A stretch of 64,000 nucleotides of DNA from positions 2,666,001 through 2,730,000 of the forward strand of contig JAINUG010000108.1 of assembly GCA_029706075.1 (NCBI GenBank). Direction: 5' to 3'. Source of the stretch: Aldrovandia affinis (Eukaryota > Chordata > Actinopteri > Notacanthiformes > Halosauridae). A program made the position numbers and the translations under genes. The notes beneath the pieces were generated by a model. That model searched no databases, was not told the DNA's origin, and saw nothing but the letters and a program-made list of their open reading frames with translations. Below are positions 1 through 11,819 of the stretch, one piece after another; position 1 is the first letter of the stretch; each line of letters opens with the position of its first letter.

Positions 1-660
1 AGACATATGCCATCATTAACCTTTGCTTCATGGCTACCTTGTTGCCTGGTTAACTAGTTAGATAACTAGCTGTGCTTCAAATATTTAATTAACAACAACA
101 CATTACCTAGCGTTCATGTGACAGATACAGATACAGTTAGCTAACCAGCTACCTACTGCTAAGCTACTATTTCCCCTATCCACCCATGGAGGTTAGTAAG
201 CTCGCAACATGCATTTATACATGTAGTGGATGTAACTACAGTAGGAATGATTCCTACTTGTCAGTTGAAAAGAACATATATCACTTTAAAACATGCGTGT
301 TTATTTGAACTATCATTATATGGAATACAAATAAATCACATTGTAACATGAATAAAATCACCAGCTACATTATCTGTAAGTAAAAACCAACTTCAGTAAC
401 ATTACCACAATCGGTGTGTTAAAGTTTTATGATCTGTGATACCAAATATCTTTATACCAGTTCTCACATGTTTACACATCAGCAGCACAATATTCTCTGC
501 CCTCACTCCAGCACTGAGATTGTAAAATGATTTGCTTTACTTTGGAACAGTGCTTGTTTACTGTCTGAAATATATTTGTGAAAGCTTTGTTGTAACTTGG
601 CATCATTTTGATATCAGCAATTTGGTACCCACAGAGAGTAGTATATGCTTTGTATATGTG
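1..660. other. unassigned AT-rich sequence
   Basis: I see no gene or recognisable repeat here. The stretch is AT-rich with scattered stops in all frames. A short minus-strand open frame at 472-732 has no recognisable domain and looks like chance. Confidence 0.5.
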
Positions 661-675
661 AGTTACGTTGAAATT

Positions 676-930
676 TTTTTCTGTATTTTCTCCCAATTTA
701 GTAGCCAATGATACCCTCTTTTTCATTTCCATGATCCCCTACCTCATATTGAGAGCTTGCTGCCATAGTCCCGAAACCGGCAGTAACAGCACTGAAGTGG
801 AGCACCGCCTCTTCCAGGCCCGGTATGCACACTGGGCCACTCCTATACGCAGCAAGCTCATATCGGCTTCCCTCCCCCCACCCTGGGGCAGACAGCCAAA
901 TGCCGCCCCCTAGTGGAACTCCTGGCCAGA
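676..930 (-). repeat. decayed tRNA-derived SINE (family 2)
   Basis: The body matches the SINE copies at 20904-21265 and 63199-63490: a run resembling the CTTCCCTCCCCCC..CCTGGGGC block, the GCCGCCCCC block, and a tail beginning TCCCAATTT are all present in the reverse orientation. The tRNA-like head (expected beyond about 905) is poorly preserved and the sequence is clearly more diverged than the other copies, so this is an old insertion. No target-site duplication was found. Open frames on either strand across it are by-products of the GC-rich SINE body. Confidence 0.6.
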
Positions 931-1019
931 GCCGAAACTACTCACACAAAAAAAGGCATGATGCAAGGCTCCCGCGAGGCATGAATATGGAAGTCGGCTG
1001 TCGCTTACCGCCCAAATAG

Positions 1020-3039
1020 CACAGGTAGGAGTCTGGACTATGTCATTATCCAACAACCCTAGCAGTGTGATATAATTGGCTTCCTTCTGGAATTTGAATC
1101 ATTCGTCCATGATTCCTGAGCTTACAGTTGCATCACTGTCTCCTAGCAACTGGACAGGTGTCTACAGGGTACCTGTTTTCATCCGTGAGAGATGCGCCTT
1201 TCCCATGACAGGAATTAGCTGTAGGATTCCGGGTGGCCCGTGGTGTCAAAAATAGTCACTGGCTTACAGGTGAGTACATTTTAGGAGTGCATGCCTCTCC
1301 ATATATGATGTGATTCCAAATGCGGGAGAAAAAAGGGCCCATGGATGAAATCAAAGGTTAAAAAAAAAGAGATGTGAGTGGTCGTGCCAAGCATGTTAAA
1401 AATGTGTATTTTGTTGATGTTGTGCTGCCTTTTCTCGGAAAACCTGCTTTCTAAATTATATTTATTTATTTATTTTTGGTGGGGGGAGGGGACAACAATA
1501 ACAACAACAACAACAACAAAAGACATTTGAACATCCAACATTTGTTCAAAACACGTTTTGTAACATTTTGTAACTATTTCTTTTCGTTTTCAAAGGTTTT
1601 CCAAAACAATTTGTCTGCTATTTATTTGCTATTTGAAAGGAGTCTCTGGGTTCACGGCATTCAAACCATTCCAGGGTTCTGGTACCATCTGTTGGAAGGC
1701 ATGCCCCATGCCAGTTTGTCCTGGCATACTGTGCTTCAAAACGAATTGCTCAAGTAAGTGCCACAGATAACACTGCCATGAACGATAAATGAAAGTATTT
1801 CTATTGTAGCTTATGCAAACTGAAAAATAGTAATCTGGCTTTCATAATCATTGTGTCCTTAAATAAATAAATACACTTCCAAAAAATTAAGCCAGACTGA
1901 TTTATCGTCTTTATCCTTTTTTGAAATACTTAAATGCCAAATAGAGGGCCAAGGCGTCAGTGTGTACTTAGATTTTGATCAAAACACGGCTACGTATGGC
2001 ATCTATTTGGGGTTATGCTGATTCAGAAGAAAAAGGTAAATATGGAAGAGTATGTCTGCTGAATCAGATGTTCCATTGTACCGGTCTAAAATTAGGTGTG
2101 TTTTTGTTTTTCTTTATTTGCAGTGGACAACCTAATTCAATTTTCATCGGTTTATGTTGGCTGCATTTGCAACAATCGCTTTACTTTTTGCAGAAAATTA
2201 CAGCATAGTTTTCATCACAAACATCTAATGCACACAAGCGAAAGCAGTCAGTGGTAGATCACAACTGTGATTCTTTCCAGAGTCAGTTGTTTTATTACCT
2301 TAGCAACCCTCAAACATCCTTATATCGACACTGCTTGGTAAAATACCAAATCGTAGACAAGCATTTGATGTGCAAAATTCACAAATAAAAAAAGGGAAAA
2401 AAGCATGGTCTACTTTTGGGTTTAACCTTCGAATCATCTTTTCCCAGGCATATTGGTAGACTTCAGCCCTTTCCCTCTCACTCTTTGAAACAAACTATGA
2501 ACAAATCTTGACAGGCAGGTTCAGCTTTGCCTATTAACTTACTGTCATTAAGATGATTTGATCACAATATAATGTAAATATTCACAAAAAAATACAAAAT
2601 TGAAGTTAGCTAGGTTAAAACCTTTTTAGAATCAACTTGGATCGCATATTTAATATGTTGCTTTGTAATAGGTGCAAACCAGTCAAATAAGAGATATGGA
2701 TGCCTACAAATGATAAAATAACTTGGTCTTCTACTTTATTTTATTCTACCTTTACTTTATTAAATTGTTTCGAGCAAACGCTTAAATTTAACACCGTTTT
2801 TCTGCCAGAAAATGCATTGTCACTGTTCTTGTTCATTGTCCTCAAACGCTAACCAGGATTTAACCATCTACAGCAAAGGCAGTGTTTTCTCAGTTAAGTC
2901 ATCAGTAGCACTCGTGCAGCCTGGCCATTTTTGGCTTTGAATAATAAGGACATCGTCACTGCCTTGAGGTACACCCAAAGAAATATGAGTGAACGTTTGA
3001 GTGCCTCCTACACAGTAAATCAGATAAATAGATACAATT
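1020..3039. other. unassigned sequence
   Basis: No gene is recognisable. There is a short AAC-type tract at about 1493-1521. A GTAAGT donor-like hexamer lies near 1753 after a stretch open in all three forward frames, but no matching acceptor or protein family was found. The rest is AT-rich single-copy-like DNA. Confidence 0.4.
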
Positions 3040-3072
3040 ATATACATATATGTATATATATATATATATATA
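3040..3072. repeat. TA microsatellite
   Basis: Alternating TA dinucleotides with a few interruptions. No function is implied. Confidence 0.9.
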
Positions 3073-4353
3073 GATTAAAAAAAGTATTATCTTGGGACTG
3101 TAAGCTATAAACAGTAACTTCAATACACCAGGCAGTGATAAACATCTAAGAAGCCCTCTGAATCACAGAGATGGAGATTCGCATGGTTTGCTTAAAAACA
3201 TCTATAAAAAGCCACAATGTGTCATCTGTATGTATGATTTGTGCCACAGAGGTGGTGTGGGCAGTCTGCCTTCTCAAGATTTCAGAAAGAAATACAGGGA
3301 AACAAAGGCTTTTTTGTTCAGTTTTGTTTTGTTACTTTGTGATTGTTAATTCAAAATAAAACCCTTCCTTGTTTTCCTCAGCTTCAATGGTTTGGAGTAG
3401 TGACTACGCACACATGGCCACCAGCAATGCGTTTCACCCAACAAGCTTAGGCTGTAAATCACAAATAGTCAATTGTGCAATGGCATTTGTGTTAAGCGGA
3501 TTATTAATGTGATGTTTTTCTGGAAATTCATGTTCACATTGTAAGATGTGTTTTACAGATAGCTCAAACTGAACACAGTTTCCCTCAGTGTAATGGTCTT
3601 AGGTCCCTACCAATAGTGAGTGTATTGGCCTGTTATGGCCAAGTGTACAGTACATGCCCCTGTACTGCATAAGAGATGATCAACCATTATTGCATTTCCC
3701 CCAAAATAAATAAGCAGTCTAATTCAATTTTAAATACATTTGTGATTGAATGATGCTGTAATGGCAAAAGTTCAGATTTAGTCTGGGCTGAAGCAATAAG
3801 CTTTCTTTGACAATAGCAAGGAGTCAAAAGTCCCAATTAATGAAGTTTACAGATTGACACAGGAAAAGGACAAGACAGCCATGTGTTGTGGCAACTCAGA
3901 GCACGTTTCTGACATCCTGCTTCAGACAAAGTATTACTGGGGTGCAGGGTTTCTCACAAGGTTCACAGAGTTACTCTTAGGCACGTAACCATAGTGCTGA
4001 TCCATCGATTTATTTAGTAGTGATTTGTGGTTCTTTGAATCCGCATCTTGGTTATGATACAGGAGATTACAGAAATGCAAACCATGACTGAGACATTTCT
4101 CGGGAGAGACCACTGCATTTTGCCCCTCATTATGAGAGTAACAATGTCCTCCATGTGTTTAATGTGGAGGAAAATTTGAGACCCGGCCTGACGCCACTGC
4201 TACCAGCATTTCTGTGCATTAGCAACCGATAAATCTGTCAGTCAATCAAAAATGAATGCAGCAAAAAAACACCGTCTAGCGTAACCCCTTGCAGATGTTC
4301 AGTGGGTTCATGTGCCAATTCACTCCACTTAATAGCAACCCACTGAAAAATTA
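3073..4353. other. unassigned sequence
   Basis: No gene, known repeat or RNA gene was recognised. The interval is AT-rich with frequent stops in all frames. Confidence 0.45.
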
Positions 4354-4466
4354 TGGGGCGGTGGCGGGGCGGTGGGGAGTTAGGAGGGCAATGGGTGCAG
4401 GGGGTTGGGGTGTGGGGGGATGGGAGTCGAAGGGATGAATAGGGGAGGAGGGGTTGGCGGGGGTGA
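4354..4466 (+). other. G-rich tract with quadruplex potential
   Basis: About 110 bases on the plus strand are strongly G-rich, with more than eight runs of four or more G separated by short spacers, starting GGGGCGGTGGCGGGGCGG. Several sets of four G-runs could form G-quadruplexes. The surroundings are AT-rich, so the tract stands out. It lies about 130 bases before a CpG-rich patch at 4590-4790, which could make it part of a regulatory region, but no transcript is seen. Confidence 0.6.
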
Positions 4467-4589
4467 CCCGGTTCATTGCAGGCACTGGAAGCGATGCCTC
4501 GTCACCATGCCAGTGGGAAACTCCATTTAAAACGATCTAAATATATTAATATACATATTAAACGAAACTAGTTGAATCACTCCAGGAAA

Positions 4590-4790
4590 CGCGCTTTGCT
4601 CTGCACAGAGGAAGCAGCCCGCACTGCCTTTTATTCGTCCCCTGGGAAGGCGTGCTGGGGAGAGCGAAGCATGGCAGGAAATCCGCGCGCGCTGCCACAC
4701 TCTCCCACACTGCCCTTTTTTCCGCCAGGGCCGAAGGCGGGGTCGAGAGCGAGGCGGGCAGGCTCTCAGTGAACGTTGACATTTTGCGGT
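4590..4790. promoter_or_regulatory. small CpG-rich patch
   Basis: This patch has many CpG dinucleotides, including CGCGCGC, in otherwise AT-rich DNA. It follows the G-rich tract at 4354-4466. Short open frames on both strands show no recognisable protein. An unmethylated CpG patch often marks a promoter or enhancer, but no exon or start site could be tied to it. Confidence 0.25.
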
Positions 4791-4799
4791 AATAAAGCT

Positions 4800-6000
4800 A
4801 ATCTGTAATCAGTTCCGTGCGCTTAAGGGCAGCCGCACCGCTCTAATCTCCTCAGAACATCTCCTAATTACCTACAGACGTAAAGTGCGTAAAGATCTGC
4901 AGTGCATGCAAATTCAATACATTTAACTTGTTGCCTGTTGACTGTATTAGTCTCCCCCATTTTTGACATTTTTGCAGTACAGTAAATCTACGACAAAGTA
5001 GAACTGTCATTACAGGATGACTCTCAGCTCATGTGCAAGTAAGAAATTATTCATGGTCTGAAGTCATTTTGAATATTTCTGACATTGTTCAAGAGTGGTT
5101 GCTATGGACTCCTCGACTAAACAGCAAAGCATGTGTCAGATAATGATCTAAACCAATGAATGAGTAAAGTGTATTTTTTTTAAAATATGTTGCTCCAAGA
5201 AGGAAGTGACACATTTCCTTACATTCTGTCCTGTCCCTTCTGGTCACTGGCAAAAAACCAGTGCGGATGCCTTCTGCCTTGAAAATGACCAGGCTCCTCT
5301 TTCTGGTGAATCACAGACACAATCTGTCTGCCCACATTTCCCCCTATGACGAGCAGGAAAGGTGGGAACAGGGACGTTTCACAGGAAGTGTTCAGTCTTT
5401 GGTCATTTCGAGAAGCTGTCTGGAAAAGCTATCCATACTCTACGCTTTAACTGTAGAGTACTGCTTGGATTCAGGAGTCCACACACAACTAAAACCTTTT
5501 GGTTGGAACGGTAATCCGGAAACATGTTTTGTGCCATTTCTACTTTGAGCCCTTTCAGAACTATACAGACAACTACCCCGTTTTCCCCCTTGCCAGTCAC
5601 CATTTCTTACTGGCTCGAACATGGGGATAAGGCACATACCCATGAATATATATGGAATGGGCTGTTTTTTTCCCACTGTCAATTGATGTGTGCACTATAT
5701 ACTGTGCTTCCTAACATCTGGAAGCCATAGGGGCAAAAAAGTACTCTGTTACCATGTGATTCCTCTCTGTCGGCTTCCGGTAATCACACCTTTTATTTGT
5801 GTCAAAGGTCACGGAAGTGGGAGGTTCTCAGAGGAGGCTGCCATGGCTGCAGGGACGCATGCCTCGCAGAGCTGCTCACATGTACATCTTCCCCAGGAAG
5901 GAAAAGGAGTAAGAGACTATGCCTGGGCCACCCAGGGCTATGTCGCTATTTTCTTTTTTGTCTGGGGGGGAGGGGGGTCAAGGGTAGGCAGTGTTGTTCT
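4800..6000. other. unassigned sequence
   Basis: No recognisable gene. Overlapping open frames at 5261-5548 (plus) and 5403-5682 (minus) match no family and lie on opposite strands of the same DNA, so both cannot be trusted. A G run lies at 5962-5979. Confidence 0.4.
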
Positions 6001-6041
6001 AGTTTGCCATCTTCCCCAGTCCCTGGGGAAGATGGCAAACT
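6001..6041. repeat. perfect 19-bp inverted repeat (hairpin)
   Basis: The arms 6001-6019 and 6023-6041 are exact reverse complements (left arm AGTTTGCCATCTTCCCCAG) with a three-base loop. Either strand could form a very stable hairpin. The stem is shorter than a normal microRNA precursor and no T run follows it. Confidence 0.9.
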
Positions 6042-6187
6042 CTGCTCCTCCCTTCCTTGTCCCTGCCTGGCTGACCCCTGTGAGATTAACCCCAAGGTTC
6101 ACGGTGTGCCTCCTTTCATCTACCCTTTTCTCACCGCACCTCTCGGTACCGTGGCGCTGTTTGAGCAAGTGTGTGTGCGTCTGCCTG

Positions 6188-6203
6188 CGTGTGTCTGTGT
6201 GTT

Positions 6204-6258
<55 letters not shown>

Positions 6259-6299
6259 AAGAGAGAGCGAGAAAGAAAGAGAGAGAGAAGAAAAAAGTG
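6188..6299. repeat. compound GT/GA microsatellite
   Basis: A GT-rich tract (about 6188-6224) passes directly into a GA/purine-rich tract (about 6225-6299). Long open frames read through it on both strands give low-complexity peptides and are not genes. Confidence 0.9.
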
Positions 6300-7084
6300 A
6301 AAATGTCAATCTGAGGGGAAAGTACAGCAGCCACAGAGGAGAAGTGACACGGTTCACGTAATGACGTTTTCCTGTCTTCACTGACTTGGGGCAATGCTTC
6401 GATCTTCTTATCAGACCAGCCGATAAACAAACGTTTTCATTGGATCGAGGTTAATGCCGCTGGTAGCAGGAAAGTAACAGGAAACAATGCAGATTTTCTC
6501 GGACATAACATGCGCATTACAATCAAAACCCAAGGCCAATCTGTAAAGAGTGGAAACGTTTGCGGAATGCTTTTGATCTTCTATCAGGATGTTCGCTTAG
6601 AATAAAATAAAAAGTCTATTCGGCACATGCCCGAGTTGTTCAGAGTAATTCAGCTCAGCACACTTGCCCTGGATTGTCTTATAAGAAATGCCCTCTGCTG
6701 GTAGGTTTCTTAACAACATTGAGCAGCATGACATCCTCCCCTGTACATAGCTTTCGATTGATAACTGTTTAAGAAATTAAATTAACATCATTATATTGGT
6801 GAGTTTGTCCCTTTATTGAATGGGCCAAACAAATTATTTGAAAGTTTATCAAACTGCCAAAGCTTAGGAAACAATCAAAAACAGAAATAAGTTGGCTGGT
6901 GTAGAGCATATGCCTGCCCAGGGTAACAGAGAAGACATATCTCTTTGATATACATTTACAGTCAGCTCCACACAATTGATAAAGATGAGCAAAAAAGGCT
7001 GTATAAAATAAACAATACAGATAACAAGCTATATTGTATGCTCATTATATTTATTATATTATAATTATTATATTATTTTATACA
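6300..7084. other. unassigned sequence
   Basis: No gene or recognisable repeat is seen. The interval becomes very AT-rich near 7030-7080. Confidence 0.4.
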
Positions 7085-7210
7085 ATTACCCAAGAGACAA
7101 TTACCCATTACAATTTTGTTTAACAAAAGATAGATTTGTCACAATTATTTACATCCCTGTTTTCAGTACTTTGTGCACTCTTCCCTTGCAATGATGTTAG
7201 GTATATAACT
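7085..7210. mobile_element. Tc1-like transposon fragment
   Basis: The block around TGTCACAATTATT, followed by CAGTACTTTGTGCAC, is shared with the fragment at 35462-35585 and resembles the coding-strand complement of a widespread fish Tc1-like transposase. Only about 100 bases remain and neither terminal inverted repeat is visible. The family call rests on recall of the family and on the internal match between the two copies. Confidence 0.45.
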
Positions 7211-7631
7211 AAAGTTCTGCTGTTGTTTATGTGTGTGAGGGGAATGGGGGTGGCGCAGAGGAGATGGCCTTTACTATACTGTGCCAGGATCAGTGTGTGA
7301 GATGAGAAAGGAACATGTGTTAAAGGTGTGGATGAATTCAATTCAATGCAGGACAGATGCACCAGACCTACAGTACCAACACATGGTTCTGGTAAATATG
7401 AACAGACAATGGGAAGATAGTCCATCAATCGGCCACGTAGGTAAAACCTCCTATAGAAAATAGTCTAGAGTTGAAAATCAATCAACATTTATTCCTTTTT
7501 TCCAATGCAAACATTTTTTTGGTTTCATTCATTTTGGTGACCGCAGAACTCTGTAAACTGGAAAAAGCATTCTAAAGAAAAACATTTAATTGTAGGTCTA
7601 AATTAAGAATAACATTTTGATCGAATGTGAT

Positions 7632-7646
7632 CACACACACAAACAC

Positions 7647-7698
<52 letters not shown>
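7632..7698. repeat. CA microsatellite
   Basis: A CA dinucleotide tract interrupted by a few AAAC units. Confidence 0.95.
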
Positions 7699-7699
<1 letters not shown>

Positions 7700-7702
<3 letters not shown>

Positions 7703-9550
7703 CAGCACGTGCTCTCAGACACATCCCAGCCTGTTGGTCTCTTGGCTTAAGCACAAACCGCCTGCACTTGGTTAACACTGCAATGCCCATTAGGGTTTGC
7801 ATGCAGAGCAACAAATCAAATCTGCGACCATGCAGTGGTCCATGATCAAATTGGGAAAGGGATGACCGTTTTTCTGCAAAAACCTGCCCGTCTGAGGGAC
7901 ACTTTTAATGTTTCACATCCTCTCACAAATTACATGAACTGTATGGTGTAAGTAGAGTTCACTGGAGGCACCATAGTTACACATGGTTAGTTTATGCTAG
8001 CTGAAACCTTAGCTCATTGAACGGGAAAAACCATGTTTTTTTTTTTTGCAAGTCTCCTTGTAGAGAGAAATGCTGTTGGCTGCTTACTGGACACTCAGTG
8101 TTCTGAAGACATTGCCGGCGAGCCTATCTGGCACAGCTGACTTGCTCCCAGCTCAGTGAAGATGCATCCATTCGAAACAAATGGAAGCTATTTGTATCGC
8201 CCTGTCTTCCGTTCCACGCCTGTGTAAACAGGGTCTAAATGAACTCAATTGCATCAACAACCCCCTACATCCGGCTGCCCACTGATGCTGCGCCGCGTTC
8301 TTCCTCAAGCCGTGACGAGCTGCTTTCATCAAAGAAGCTCATTGAGAAATATGAACAAATATTTGTGGAAATACTTTCTTTGCTTATGAATGGTAGCATT
8401 GGGCTACGTTGATTTAGCCAAGACAAAAGTACTTGCTGAGTAAACTGATGAATATGGAAGGCATTTACATAGGTGACCTCACAAGTCAGGGTTAATTGCA
8501 TTACTTGGCGTTGGTTGACATTGTCTGTCGTGTGTAAGTCTCTCTTCTGGAAGTCATGCCTCAGTTATTTGCTTAATATCCCATTACACCAGAAAATCGT
8601 TAACCTGCTCATGCCGCAGTAATCCTTTAAGTGGGGAGTAGCGTTTCCTGGAATGGAGTTAAATATTCACGGTAGCATATCAAAAAACTAAATCGCTTCA
8701 GAGCAAGTTTGGTCTGACAAGTACTCACCTTCTCAAGTACTACAGAACAGATACTGACCCCCCACCCACCCCGAAACGCCAGCATACATAGTAAATAGAC
8801 TAAGGCCTCCACTAAACCCATTGGCTATTTTGTTCATTCATCTTTCGTTGTACATTTAAATATAGATGTGGACAATCAAGGTTTAGGTATTTTGTAGATA
8901 GATGTGGACAATCAAGAGTACAATGATGCCAAATCATGTCCATTTAAAAATGGATGACCTTTAAATTCAATTACTGAGCTACTAAACTACATCTGTGTCT
9001 GGGCCTGACTTACTGTGTACAGTAGAAATTGGGTCACAAACGCAGCTGAGAATCTTATTACAAAGGTCTTATTGGTATGGACTCTTAAAACTTCACCCAG
9101 AGCATCTGTCTGTGTTTATTTGGTAGGATTAGGCCAACATTTTCATTTGAAGTGCATATGTAGATCGTACCATTTATGGTTAAATAGTTGTGTGGCTACA
9201 ATGGGAAAAAAAATTAATAAAAAAGAAACCAAGCTCATCTTTGAGTGGTTTAAAATGATTCAGAGTCAACAACATCTACAAAGGATTTCATTGTGCTAAA
9301 GGTTTTTTTTTTTTTGGTAAAGAGTAAAGGAATTTGTACATGGTTGTAAAGTCTGGTGTTCAAAAGAATTTATCTTTTTTTTTTGTTCCTCCTTTATTCT
9401 TTACTCCTCTGTAATCAGATTGTATAACTAAAAGCAGGAGTTTTCCATCCAAGCAAGTGTTCCATGATAGATACACGCTACATTACCTCCTTAATAAGCG
9501 GTGTTAGGCACAAGAGTGGACAATAAGGCGTGAATCAATAAACAGCACGC
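7700..9550. other. unassigned sequence with a short direct duplication
   Basis: No gene was recognised. The 17-mer AGATGTGGACAATCAAG occurs twice, near 8864 and 8899, giving a small 35-base-spaced direct duplication. Poly-T tracts lie at about 8037-8048 and 9302-9315. Confidence 0.45.
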
Positions 9551-9557
9551 AGGGCGG

Positions 9558-9800
9558 ATGTTAACGGCGGCTTTCCAGCGCATACGTCAGGCAGCCGGAC
9601 AGTGCGTTCAGCTGCTGTCCTTACCCGGGCTAGACGGCGAAACCTCCGCCATGGCAAAGAAAAAGATGAAAACATGGGAATCGTGTTTGTTTTCACTCAA
9701 CATGAGAGGAAGAAGGAGAGTTCAGCGATCGAGTTCACCGCCACGCTATTAGCCAACAGCACAGATGTTAGCGGTTCTTGCTCAGAGCTCTGTGACTGAG
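9558..9800 (+). promoter_or_regulatory. CpG-enriched patch with a good start context
   Basis: This patch is richer in CpG than its surroundings and contains CCGCCATGG near 9647, a near-ideal vertebrate translation start context. The frame from that ATG encodes about 33 residues starting MAKKKMKTWESC before a stop. No donor or acceptor could be assigned confidently and the peptide is not recognised. It could be a promoter with a first exon, a small open frame or chance. Confidence 0.2.
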
Positions 9801-11080
9801 CGGGGGCCTGCTCCTGGTAGCACAGTGGTCCGGAGACAGGCACTGAATCCAGCGCATGCCCCTGTTCCCTTGATTGCTCACAGGGGCGTTGTGGCCTACT
9901 TGACAGAAGGCCTGATAATAAAGTAAATAAGAAGAAATAGAGGGAGGAAAAAAGCCTGCGAAAGATCTTACGTGAATACTTTTGGCACGCAATTACTGCA
10001 AGAAGTCAAGGAATGTCTAATGGATTGATGCTCTTGTTTCATAGTCCACAGCAGGAATTTTGTCTTTCATGTCTTCTTGTATTTATTTATGTTTTTTTTA
10101 CACTGTGAGTGAAGACAGTTCCTTTGTTTTAATATCAGAATGTGCACAGATGTAATTTGGGTAATTTGCTCGCGATCCGTTCATCATGCCGTGAAAAGAA
10201 CCTGATTTTGAGCAAACAAGTGAATTCCAGTCTGCCCTTGTTGGCGGTATTGAGGGCCATATGAGGCAAACAGGATACTGTCCTCCCAACAAACTGTCAC
10301 TCTTGCAGTGCTGACATCATGCTGCATTAAAGTATATTCTCTGGCGATTGTTGAATATAGCCATTTCCTCCTTTGCAAACAATCAATCAGTCAGCCCATC
10401 CATCTACACGCCTACAGCCATGCGAGAGGGAAAAAATGACTTTCAAAACAAACGTATTGTCAGATCAAATAGCCAGATTCCACATGGCTTCATACAAGTT
10501 TGCCAATGTCAAATGATAAGTCTCGCACACTGCACGTTATTGACGAAGGTTTCATTCTGTGTCATGCAAAACATTACTGAACATTATTGAGCTACAATTA
10601 AGATAAATGCACATTTTAAATGTGCCGGCTACTTCTCGTTTAGATCGCAAGCGAAGACATTGGGAATAGACATAGGAAGCTAGCTAGCTAGCTACACAAG
10701 TCTTCGCTTGTCGTTCGTTGCTGAAGAGCAACACCAACAAGTACTGGTTCGTTATTTGCAAAAGCTGTATTTGGCTTGAAATATCCTGTATTGTCAACTG
10801 ACGTCTCCTGTTCCGACAGAAAATAAACTATAGGGGTTATTAATACAACTCACCGCCAGGGTTAGCGTGATGGGTTAGCGTGATGGTAGGGGCTGAGATT
10901 GTCATGGTGGAGTGTTTTCCCGTCTTTTTCCTAAAGTTATTCATAAACGGACACCGCAACACAATTTTGTTGTTGTTGTTTTAAGCAGATGGGTATTACT
11001 GCAATTTCAGCATCCTTTGAGGAACATGTGATAGAGTTGAATGAATTTGCAATTAGTAATTATGCATATCCTACTTTGTC
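9801..11080. other. unassigned sequence
   Basis: No gene was recognised. An 11-bp inverted repeat, CAAGCGAAGAC near 10648 and its complement near 10700, brackets a GCTAGCTA stretch. The part nearest 11080 may belong to the decayed Harbinger element that follows, but no terminal repeat was found. Confidence 0.35.
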
Positions 11081-11099
11081 ATTGATGACAGTTTTAAAA

Positions 11100-11443
11100 G
11101 AAGAGTTAATGAAATGGCAAATATTGGGATCGTAGCCTTGTTTCCGCTAGAAGCAGAACTGCAATCCGCATCCCAATGCAACCACGTCCTTACCGTCTTG
11201 ATTAAGGTCACTGGCACATTACATTTTTACACAACCTCCTCCTTTCAGCATACCATTGGTCTGGGTTCAGGGGTGAGTCAATCCTCTGTATCCAGATATG
11301 TTTCATAATTTATAGCTATCGTGTTAAAGTGGGCCCATCAGTACACCAGATCTCCCGAAGCTATCCAAAAGCCCAACATGATTTTTTCAGTATGGCAGGT
11401 TTCACACAGGCACTAGGAACTATCAACTGCACCCATATCCAAA
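11100..11443 (+). pseudogene. decayed PIF/Harbinger transposase, 5' part
   Basis: Translation of the plus strand gives a HARBI1-like segment: a helix-turn-helix stretch with SGVSQSSVSR, the same motif as in the element at 28994-29597, then after a stop AGFTQALGTINCTHIQ, which corresponds to the family's first catalytic block (usually G-x-I-D-C-T-H). The catalytic aspartate reads asparagine. The frame contains stops and shifts, so it is a dead copy. It is broken at 11443 by an hAT element and resumes after 11751. Confidence 0.7.
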
Positions 11444-11750
11444 ACTGCCAACATTGATACTTGAAAATACAGGAGATTTTTGTTGCTGTTGCGCGAATTG
11501 TTCAGCATTGGATTACAATACAGGATGTTTTAAACAAAACTGAAATATTCTAGCCCATTGGCATAATCTAACCAATAATGCATTTTCCCATTGATTTGTT
11601 GCACAGCTCAAAATAATCATTTTAATTACATTGTGTGGTAAAATAATAACTCAACAATTGCTGAAATCGAGAGAAATCAGGGAGACATCACAATAGCGGA
11701 GCAGGTCTAAAATACGGGAGACTCCTCGAAAAATGGGGAGAGTTGGCAGG
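11444..11750. mobile_element. small hAT-type element inserted in Harbinger
   Basis: The ends are short inverted repeats (ACTGCCAAC at the left, GTTGGCAGG at the right), with further imperfect inverted similarity inside (AAATACAGGAG against AAATACGGGAG). They are flanked by eight-base direct repeats TATCCAAA and TATCCCCA (6 of 8 match), the duplication size made by hAT transposases. At 307 bp it has no coding capacity. Its removal restores continuity of the Harbinger reading (CTHI before, EAAF after), which supports both the boundaries and the order of insertion. Confidence 0.7.
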
Positions 11751-11806
11751 TATCCCCATCATTCAAGCCAAGGACAGCGAAGCAGCATTCAGACAATAAG
11801 TAGCTT
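11751..11806 (+). pseudogene. decayed PIF/Harbinger transposase, continuation
   Basis: After the hAT element the same transposase reading continues with a DSEAAFRQ-like stretch, which corresponds to the region just after the first catalytic block (family pattern: S-E-N-E-A-x-F-V-N-R-K). It is then interrupted by the V-SINE starting at 11820. I could not follow the transposase beyond the SINE. Confidence 0.55.
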
Positions 11807-11819
11807 ACTTATTAAATAT

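Noticed and set aside
1476-1757. An exon ending at a GTAAGT near 1753
   Set aside because: All three frames are open, so openness is not informative; no convincing acceptor and no protein family.
5690-6300. Frames of 167 and 178 codons on the plus strand
   Set aside because: They overlap in different frames, run into a GT/GA microsatellite and show no domain.
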